Below are positions 21,997 to 29,500 of a stretch of 31,853 nt of DNA, one piece after another. Source of the stretch: a virus. The stretch spans positions 1 through 31,853 of IMG/VR virus record IMGVR_UViG_3300030389_002013; one strand, 5' to 3'. The position numbers and the translations under genes were made by a program. Below the pieces are notes generated by a model, which saw only the letters and a list, made by a program, of their open reading frames with translations, had not been told where the DNA came from and did no database searches. The first letter of the stretch is position 1, and each line of letters starts with the position of its first letter.

Positions 21997-22911
21997 ATGG
22001 CTTTAAGTATAACAAGTAATTATGCAGGTCAATGGGCAGGTAAATATATAGCTGCTGCATTGTTATCAGGCGATACAATCGCAAAAGGTGGTATAGAAGT
22101 ATTGCCTAATATTAAATATAAAGAAAACATCAGCAAGATGGCAGTATCAGGTATTATTGCTAATGCTAGTTGTGATTTCACATCAGCAGGTAATATAGCT
22201 CTTACTGAAAGAGTTTTACAACCTGAAGAGTTCCAAGTAAACAATGAGTTTTGTTTAACTCCATTTGTAAGTTCTTGGGAAGCAGCAGAGCTAGGATTTT
22301 CAGCTTATGAAAAAATGCCTAAGAAATTTAGTGATTTTCTAATTGCAGAAGTAGCTGCTCAAGTAGCACAAAAAACTGAGCAATCTATTTGGAATGGTGC
22401 TAATGGTAATGCAGGAGAGTTTGATGGTTTTGTAACATTATTCAAAGCAGATTCAGATGTTTCTGATATTTCAGGTACTACTGTAACTTCTGCTAATGTA
22501 ATTGCAGAAATTGGTAAAGTAGTAGATGCTTGTCCTTCTGCTTTATATGGTAAAGAAGATTTATACTTGTATGTATCTAAAAATGTAGCAAAGGCATATA
22601 TCAGAGCTTTAGCTGCTCAAGGTGGTGGATATGAGAATAGAGTTAATATGTGGTATTCAATGGATCAGCCACTAACTTTTGATGGTATCAGTATTTTCCT
22701 AGCACAGGGATTAAATGATAATCAAATGGTACTAGCTCAAAAATCTAACCTATACTTTGGTACAGGACTATTATCAGATCATAACTTAGTAAAAACTCTA
22801 GATATGGCTGATTTAGATGGATCACAAAATGTAAGAGTAATTATGAGATTTACTTCAGGAATCCAGTATGGATTTGGTAGTGAAGTAGTTTTATACGATC
22901 CTACAGTATAA
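21997..22911 (+). CDS. Major capsid protein
   Basis: A 304-residue protein of the size and style of HK97-fold capsids. It has a short N-arm, CDFTSAGNIALTERVLQPEEF, an acidic helix EAAELGFSAYEKMPKKFSDF (spine-helix candidate), SIWNGANGNAGEFDGFVTL, and a beta-rich end with LYFGTGLLSDHNLVKTLDM. It lies between the scaffold and a terminator, preceded by an A-rich leader without Shine-Dalgarno, as usual for highly expressed Bacteroidota genes. Expected to be the most abundant virion protein. Confidence 0.85.
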   Translation: MALSITSNYAGQWAGKYIAAALLSGDTIAKGGIEVLPNIKYKENISKMAVSGIIANASCDFTSAGNIALTERVLQPEEFQVNNEFCLTPFVSSWEAAELGFSAYEKMPKKFSDFLIAEVAAQVAQKTEQSIWNGANGNAGEFDGFVTLFKADSDVSDISGTTVTSANVIAEIGKVVDACPSALYGKEDLYLYVSKNVAKAYIRALAAQGGGYENRVNMWYSMDQPLTFDGISIFLAQGLNDNQMVLAQKSNLYFGTGLLSDHNLVKTLDMADLDGSQNVRVIMRFTSGIQYGFGSEVVLYDPTV

Positions 22912-22922
22912 TAAATTTTAAC

Positions 22923-22957
22923 AAAGGGTAGGTATTAACCTGCCTATCCTTTTTGTT
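22923..22957 (+). terminator. Terminator after the major capsid gene
   Basis: AAAGGGTAGG at 22923-22932 pairs with CCTATCCTTT at 22943-22952 (one G-T pair) across a 10-nt loop, followed by T-rich sequence. It probably limits read-through so that capsid mRNA is made in excess. Confidence 0.75.
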
Positions 22958-22981
22958 TAACATTTTTAAAAAAATAATAAT

Positions 22982-23503
22982 ATGGCTTGTACATTAACAA
23001 CAGGAAGAAAATTACCTTGTAAAACAGGATTTGGTGGAGTAAAAAAAGTTTACTTTGCTGACTTTGGTACACTAGGTACTGTAACTGTAGATGCAGATGG
23101 TACTATATCTGCTTTTTCAGGAAGCCCTGCTTTTTTTGAGTTTGATGTAAAAGGTAACTCTTCTTTAGAATCTACAGTAAATAGTTCTAGAGAAAATGGT
23201 ACTACATTCTTTGCACAAACCATAAATCTTACATTGCCATTCTTAGATAATGCTACTCAGCAAGAGCTACAACTAATTATAGTTTCAAGGCCTCACGTTG
23301 TAGTAGAAGATTACTTAGGAAATCAATTCCTTTGTGGTTTAGAGAATGGATGTGAAGTAACAGGAGGTACAGTAGTAACTGGAGCAGCAGCAGGAGATCT
23401 ATATGGATTTACACTAACTCTTGAAGGTCAAGAGGAAAAAGCACCTGCTTTTGTAGATGCAGGAGTTATAACTGCTAATGCAACTCAGATTACTCCTAAC
23501 TAA
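22982..23503 (+). CDS. Probable major tail tube protein
   Basis: A 173-residue beta-rich protein: GFGGVKKVYFADFGTLGTV near the start, FFAQTINLTLPFLDNATQQELQ in the middle, SRPHVVVEDYLGNQFLCGLENG and GFTLTLEGQEEKAPAF. The 'GFGGVK.VYFADFG' opening and the ' LTLEGQE' strand are familiar from abundant flavophage structural proteins located after the capsid gene. Size and fold style suit a tail tube subunit, but a capsid decoration protein is the main alternative. It has a terminator on both sides. Confidence 0.6.
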   Translation: MACTLTTGRKLPCKTGFGGVKKVYFADFGTLGTVTVDADGTISAFSGSPAFFEFDVKGNSSLESTVNSSRENGTTFFAQTINLTLPFLDNATQQELQLIIVSRPHVVVEDYLGNQFLCGLENGCEVTGGTVVTGAAAGDLYGFTLTLEGQEEKAPAFVDAGVITANATQITPN

Positions 23504-23532
23504 TAATATATCTAATTTTAGTTTAATTTAAG

Positions 23533-23560
23533 AAAGCACTCTTATCAGGGTGCTTTTTTA
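23533..23560 (+). terminator. Terminator before the portal operon
   Basis: AAAGCACTC at 23533-23541 pairs with GGGTGCTTT at 23548-23556 (one T-G pair) over a 6-nt loop, followed by a T-run. The next putative phage promoter starts only 6 nt later. Confidence 0.78.
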
Positions 23561-23565
23561 TTTTA

Positions 23566-23590
23566 CAAATTAAATTAATTAATTCGTTAT
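23566..23590 (+). promoter_or_regulatory. Putative phage-sigma promoter P6 before the portal operon
   Basis: CAAAT at 23566-23570 and TCGTTAT at 23584-23590, 18 nt box to box. The start codon follows after 7 nt. The terminator just upstream means a new start is needed here, which supports promoter function. Confidence 0.62.
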
Positions 23591-23597
23591 ATAAGCA

Positions 23598-24041
23598 ATG
23601 ATAGTAATAAACACATCTGCAAGTCAATCATTTAAAGTTATTCCAAGAGAATATTTAACTGCATTTAACATAGAAGTTAGAGATAACTTACTAAACACAA
23701 AATTTACTTTCTTTGAAGATACAGTTAGTACAAGTGGAGATTATATGCAGTTTACAAATAGTTATGTAGATGGTAGTGGTAATACAATATTTAAAGAAGC
23801 AAGATATTATGATTTTGATCTATTTGCAGATTTTAATTTTTGGAATATGAATTTAAGTTTGTGGGAAATGTATGATGAGATTTGGCAAACAGATAGCAAC
23901 CAAAAAGAGAGAATTTATAAAGATAGGTTATTTGTAACAGATCAAGATATTGACCAACTAAATGACAATGACCATTATAATATTAACAAGGATGTATATA
24001 TCACAAATGATTCTTACAATAATGAGTATATTGTAATATGA
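23598..24041 (+). CDS. Conserved structural protein of unknown role
   Basis: A 147-residue acidic protein, beta-rich in the first half, with FDLFADFNFWNMNLSLWEMYDEIW around 74-97 and IYKDRLFVTDQDIDQLNDNDHYNINKD after it. The aromatic/acidic core and the 'IYKDR.FVT.Q.ID' segment are familiar from flavophages. It heads the portal operon and overlaps the portal gene by 4 nt. Probably a virion or connector component. Confidence 0.6.
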   Translation: MIVINTSASQSFKVIPREYLTAFNIEVRDNLLNTKFTFFEDTVSTSGDYMQFTNSYVDGSGNTIFKEARYYDFDLFADFNFWNMNLSLWEMYDEIWQTDSNQKERIYKDRLFVTDQDIDQLNDNDHYNINKDVYITNDSYNNEYIVI

Positions 24042-25918
24042 AAAAAAGATTAAGAAATAAATTAGGACAATTTACAAAGCACTCTAAATCAGAGGTAAGT
24101 TTTGTAAACTTAAATAGTTATACTGCTCCTGAGATTAAGGAAGTAGTGAATAAAGATTTTGTAGAGTATGGAGAGGATAATAATTATTTTCAATATCTCA
24201 TAGATAGATATAATGGATCTCCAACAAACTCTGCTGCTATCAATGGCATATCTCAACAAATATATGGTAAAGGTTTAGATGCTACAGATGCAAACAAAAA
24301 ACCTGAAGAGTATGCAAAGATGATTACTCTTTTAAAACCAAATACTGTTAGAAAATTATGTTATGATCTAAAACTGATGGGGCAATGTGCAGTACAAGTA
24401 ATATACTCAAAAGATAGAAAAAGTATAGCACAACTAGAACACTTACCCATAGAAACACTAAGAGCTGAAAAAGCAAACAAAGAAGGAGAAGTAGATGCCT
24501 ATTACTATTTTAAAGACTGGGAAAACATAAAACAATCAGATGAGCCTAGAAGAATACCTGCATTTGGTAAAAGTAATGAGGCAATAGAAATAATGTACAT
24601 TCAACCATATTCAGCAGGATTTTATTATTATTCTCCTGTAGATTATCAAGGTGGTATTCAATACTGTTTACTAGAAGAAGAAATATCTAACTATCACATC
24701 AATAATATACAACAAGGCCTCAGCCCTTCAATGTTAATTAATTTTAATAATGGTATTCCAAATGAAGAAGAGAGAAGATTACTTGAACATAAGATTGCAC
24801 AAAAATTTAGTGGATCTAGTAATGCAGGTAAATTTATATTAGCCTTTAATGATAACAGGGATGCTCAAGCAGAGATAACTCCAGTACAATTATCAGATGC
24901 TCATCAACAGTATCAATTCCTTAGTGAAGAGAGTACAAAGAAGATTATGTTAGCTCATAGAGTGGTTTCTCCAATGCTTTTAGGTATCAAAGATAGTACA
25001 GGTTTAGGTAATAATGCAGATGAGATTAAAACTGCTAGTTTGCTTTTTGATAATACTATTATAAGGCCTTTCCAAGAATTACTTATAGAACACTTTGATA
25101 AGTTACTTGCATTTAATAACATAACCTTAAATCTTTATTTTGTTACACTTCAACCTCTAGAGTTTACAGAAATAGATACAGATGTACAAGATGATGAAAC
25201 AATAGAGGAAGAAACTGGTATCAAACAAGAAAATCTAAGTAAGCAGCCTGATCTCTCAGATGAACAGGCAGAAGATATACTAGGATCACTTAGAGAGAGT
25301 GGTACAGTAATGGATGAAGAGTATGAGTTTGTAGATGAGCTAGATGAGGAAAGTGATATAAGTAATGAAGATTGGGCTAACTATCTTATCAAAGAAAAAA
25401 AGAGTACACTATCTAAGATAAGAGAGTATGTAGGATTAGAAAGCTCAAGTAATAAAAATGTAGGTAGTTTAAGAAATGGAAGTGCATTTAGTTACTTAGA
25501 TTCTAAAAATGGCTTATATAAAATTCGTTATAAATATGCTATAGGATCTAGAGCTGCAATGAAAAAGGGAAATAAATCTAGGCCTTTCTGTGAAGAGATG
25601 ATGAATCTATCAAGAGAAGGTATAGTATGGAGAATAGAAGATATAGATAAAGCTAGTTTTAGAGAAAGAGTAAATGTAGAGTTTAGGCATAAAGGTAAGC
25701 CTTATGATATATTTAAGTTTAAAGGTGGGATATATTGTAGGCATAAATGGGTAAGAGTTTTGTATAGATTAAAGCAAGGATCTGAAGAATCAGAGAATTT
25801 AGCAGAATATAAGAAAACAAGAACCATACCTAAGAGTTATATAAAAAATCCTAGAGGTACAAAAGAAAGTGAAAAAGCACCTTTTAATATGAAAGATAAG
25901 GGAGCATATCCTAAGTAA
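24038..25918 (+). CDS. Portal protein fused to a minor head protein domain
   Basis: A 626-residue protein. The first ~380 residues are portal-like: FVEYGEDNNYFQYLIDRYNGSPTNSAAINGISQQIYGKG, SNYHINNIQQGLSPSMLINFNNG, EEERRLLEHKIAQKF, and IMLAHRVVSPMLLGI with GLGNNADEIKTAS. A highly acidic linker (about 385-455) leads into a second domain (about 480-590): YKIRYKYAIGSRAAMKKGNKSRPFCEEMM, WRIEDIDKAS, HKGKPYDIFKFKGGIYCRHKWVRVLY. That second part resembles the minor head/MuF-type modules in flavophages. The portal ring takes DNA in; the fused part may be delivered with the DNA. Confidence 0.78.
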   Translation: MKKRLRNKLGQFTKHSKSEVSFVNLNSYTAPEIKEVVNKDFVEYGEDNNYFQYLIDRYNGSPTNSAAINGISQQIYGKGLDATDANKKPEEYAKMITLLKPNTVRKLCYDLKLMGQCAVQVIYSKDRKSIAQLEHLPIETLRAEKANKEGEVDAYYYFKDWENIKQSDEPRRIPAFGKSNEAIEIMYIQPYSAGFYYYSPVDYQGGIQYCLLEEEISNYHINNIQQGLSPSMLINFNNGIPNEEERRLLEHKIAQKFSGSSNAGKFILAFNDNRDAQAEITPVQLSDAHQQYQFLSEESTKKIMLAHRVVSPMLLGIKDSTGLGNNADEIKTASLLFDNTIIRPFQELLIEHFDKLLAFNNITLNLYFVTLQPLEFTEIDTDVQDDETIEEETGIKQENLSKQPDLSDEQAEDILGSLRESGTVMDEEYEFVDELDEESDISNEDWANYLIKEKKSTLSKIREYVGLESSSNKNVGSLRNGSAFSYLDSKNGLYKIRYKYAIGSRAAMKKGNKSRPFCEEMMNLSREGIVWRIEDIDKASFRERVNVEFRHKGKPYDIFKFKGGIYCRHKWVRVLYRLKQGSEESENLAEYKKTRTIPKSYIKNPRGTKESEKAPFNMKDKGAYPK

Positions 25919-25922
25919 GATT

Positions 25923-26435
25923 ATGGCAGTAGCATTATTTATAAAACCTGAAGATGTATTAAGAAATTCAATAATGGATGGTAATATTGATTTGGATAAA
26001 TATATCCAATTCATAAAGCTATCTCAGCAGATAGACATACAAAACATTACAGGTACTTCGTTATATGATAAGATAAGTACATTGATTACTTCAGGAGATA
26101 TAAATCTAAGTGATAATGCTAAGTATAAAACATTATTAAATGACTATATAGCTCCTATGTTAATTTGGTATTCGCAAGTAAATATAATTCCATTTATTGC
26201 ATATCAAATAAGGAATGGAGGTATTTTCAAGCACTCATCAGAAACTGCTGAAACAGTTTCAAAAACAGAGGTAGATTATTTAGTAGAGAAAGCTAGAACA
26301 AATGCAGAGTGGTATAAAAGAAGGTTTCAAAGTTATATGGATTTTAATCAAAGTAACTTTCCTGAATTTACAAACAATAGCAATGATCAGATTTCTCCCT
26401 CAAATGAAGAAACTTTTAATGGATGGGTATTATGA
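25923..26435 (+). CDS. Head-tail connector (gp6-like)
   Basis: A 170-residue helical protein: ALFIKPEDVLRNSIMDGNIDLDKYIQFIKLSQQIDIQNITGTSLYDKI near the start, NDYIAPMLIWYSQVNIIPFIAYQIRNGGIFKHSSE in the middle, and AEWYKRRFQSYMDFNQSNFPEF near the end. This layout (helices plus 'IQ..TGT.LYDK', 'NGGI', 'FPEF') is the familiar connector family of Bacteroidota phages. It attaches to the portal ring. Its coding sequence holds a perfect copy of the putative phage-sigma promoter motif (26040-26064). Confidence 0.72.
   Translation: MAVALFIKPEDVLRNSIMDGNIDLDKYIQFIKLSQQIDIQNITGTSLYDKISTLITSGDINLSDNAKYKTLLNDYIAPMLIWYSQVNIIPFIAYQIRNGGIFKHSSETAETVSKTEVDYLVEKARTNAEWYKRRFQSYMDFNQSNFPEFTNNSNDQISPSNEETFNGWVL
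26040..26064 (+). promoter_or_regulatory. Putative phage-sigma promoter P7, inside the connector gene
   Basis: CAAAA at 26040-26044 and TCGTTAT at 26058-26064, exactly 18 nt box to box, although the codons here encode protein (TSLYD). TCG and CG-containing codons are rare in this part of the genome. It would serve the small gene at 26432 and the fibre gene at 26517, which otherwise have no promoter of their own. Confidence 0.4.
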
Positions 26436-26539
26436 AATATAAACCAAAAAAAAATAATATAGAGAAGTTAAAAACTTTTTTGAATGAGAAAAAGAATAAA
26501 AATATAAAAAATACAAATGGCAAGTTTATTAAACACTAA
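26432..26539 (+). CDS. Tiny lysine/asparagine-rich protein
   Basis: Thirty-five codons starting at the ATGA overlap with the connector and running 23 nt into the fibre gene. The peptide is MKYKPKKNNIEKLKTF followed by a Lys/Asn repeat. The overlaps on both sides favour a translated frame that may couple translation of connector and fibre; a protein function is uncertain. Confidence 0.45.
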   Translation: MKYKPKKNNIEKLKTFLNEKKNKNIKNTNGKFIKH

Positions 26540-29500
26540 AATCAGTAATACTTATGTAGGCCTTATCAAAACTCTTGATAATGCAGTAATCAGCTCTTCT
26601 CTTAAAGAGTTATCTGATGGATCAGGTAATGCTACAGGTATTCATATAAACAATGCAGGAGATCTAAAAGTAACTAACATATTAGAGTTTGGTAGCTTAA
26701 AAGATACAGGGGAAAACATTACTATATCTAAATTTGTGGATGCAGCAGATGGTATAGGATCAAACAATAATGATACTACCATACCTACTTCAGCAGCAGT
26801 TGCAACTTATGTAGCAGCACAAATTACTTTAGAAGATTTAGATTTTAGTGGAGATAGTGGTACAGGATCAGTAGATTTAGATAGCCAAGTATTTGCAGTA
26901 GTAGGTACTGCTAACGAAATAGAAACATCAGCAAGTAACCAACAATTACAAATAGGCCTTCCTGACAATGTAACAATAGGTGGAAATTTACAAGTTAATG
27001 GACTTTTAAAAGGTAATAATAATATAATTATAAAAGATACAAATGCTTCAGGTAATAGAACTATGGCTGCTTTTTATGGTGGAGATAAGGTAGAGTTGTA
27101 TTTTAATGATAGTAAGAAATTTGAAACAACAAGTGGTGGAGCAACTATTACAGGTGGAATTACTGCAACTGGTGGCTCTGTATTTACAAGTGCTACATTT
27201 AGTGGTAACGTAGTTTTAGATGATAATTCAGGGGCATCTCCACAAATACAATTTATAAATGGTAATAATGATACAGGAGAAATACTCTTAAATTCAAGTG
27301 GTAAATTAGAAATATCAACAGGTGGTACAGATAGATTAATTATAAGTAGTGGAGATACAGAATTTACAGGAGATATAAGTTTGCCTGATGAAGTAAAGTT
27401 AAGAGTAGGTTCTAGTAATGACTTAGAAATATATCACGATTCAAATAATTCTTACATACAAGATACAGGTACAGGTGGATTAAGAATTACCTCAGATGTT
27501 TTACGAGTTTTAGATACTACTAATGCAGAGGTAATGATAAAAGCAGAAGCAAATGCAGGAGTAGAACTTTATTACGATAACTCAAAGAAGTTTGAAACTA
27601 CCAATACTGGAGTAACAGTTACAGGTGTAGTTGTTTCTGATGGTTTATCAATGGGAGATAATGAGCAAATAAGATTAGGAGATGGAGAGGATTTAAGATT
27701 ATTCCATAATGGCACAGATTCTTCTATTAATAATTATAACGGAGATTTATATATAACTAATCAAGCTGATAACAAAGATATTATTTTTAGAACTGATGAT
27801 AGTACTGGAGGATTTACTGAATATTTTAGAATTGATGGTGGTTTTGGTTCGCCACAAACAATATTTCCAGATAATTCTCAATTAAATTTTGGTAATGGTC
27901 TTGACTTAAGAATTATTCACGAAGGTAGTTTAAACAAAATAAGCAGCCATAATCACGATTTTAGAATTATACAAAATCTAGCAGATGGTGATATGTCATT
28001 TTATGCTGATGATGGAAGTGGAGGAGGTACTGCTACATATTTCAGATTAGATGGTGGTGAAGTTGAAACTCAATTCTTAAAATCAACACTACATTATGAT
28101 AATGTAAAGGCACAATTTGGAGATAGTAGAGATTTAGAAATATATCACGATGGCTCAAACTCTTATATAACAGATTCAGGTACAGGTAATTTAAGAATTG
28201 GTGGTACAGAAGTAGATATTTTAAACCCAGATTCAAATGAGTTTAAAGCACGATTTAAAACAGATGGCTCTGTCGAACTTTACCACAATAACTCAAAAAA
28301 GTTTGAAACAAGTAGTACAGGTGCGACTATTACAGGTAATCTTGTTATGGGTAGTGGTCAAGTAAAATTTGCTGATAATGGTATATTAATGCTTGGCGAT
28401 TCTAATGACCTTCAAATTTATCACGATGGATCTAACTCTTTTATAAGCGATCAAGGTACAGGTACACTAAAAATATTAAGTAATGGACTTGAAATTAAAA
28501 ATGCAGGAGATAGTGGATTTATGGCTTTTTTCGGTTCAACAGGTGCAAGTGAGCTATATTTTAATACTGCTAAAAAGTTTGAAACATCAGCAGGAGGTGT
28601 AATTGTAACAGGAACAATAGATGCTTCAGGCACTATAGTTTCTACTGGAGGTAATATTAGAGTTGGAAGTGATACAGGTAAATTTATGGCTGGTGCTTCT
28701 AATGACTTGCAAATATATCACGATGGTACTAAATCTGTAATAGAAGATACTGGTACAGGAGATTTACATATTATTGGAGATAATGATATAGTATTTAAAG
28801 ATGGTAGTGGAAATATATTAGCAAATATGAATGCTATAAATTCTGTTGAATTAAATTTTGCAGGTTCAAATAAATTTGCAACTACAAATACAGGAGTTAG
28901 TGTTACAGGTAATATTGTTGGAAATGGTAATTTAACACTTGATAATACAGGAGATGGTGCAACAAGTACAATAACTTTAGGTGGAAATGATTTAGGCAAT
29001 AAATCTAATAGTATTTTATTTGCAGAAAATAGAACTTCAGGTGCTATGACTTATGGATTCACTTTGACAAATGAAGGTTCTACAAGTAACAATTTTATTA
29101 TAAAAAGCCACAATAATAGTGCACCTGGTATATCTGCTTTGACAATAGCAAGAGCTGATGGTGCTATTTCAACTGGTGGAAATTTAACAGTAGCAGGAGA
29201 TTTAACAGTCAATGGTACAACTACAACTGTAAATACATCTACACTAGCAGTTGAAGATCCTTTGATCTCAATGGCAAAAGACAATTCAGCTAATTCAGTA
29301 GATATAGGATTCTATGGTAGATATAATGATGGTACTAATAGATATTTAGGTTTGTTTGCAGATGCTAGTAATTCTAATAAGTTTAAATTATTTAAAGGTC
29401 TTACTGCTGAGCCAACAACAACAGTAGATACAACAAATGCAGGATATGCAGATGCAGATTTACAAATAGGTGCATTAACATCAGGAAATATTACAAGTTC

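Noticed and set aside
25507-25531. TCGTTAT in the portal gene at 25525-25531
   Set aside because: The upstream box is only TAAAAA at 20 nt, and no gene starts nearby; it is read as codons for IRYK.
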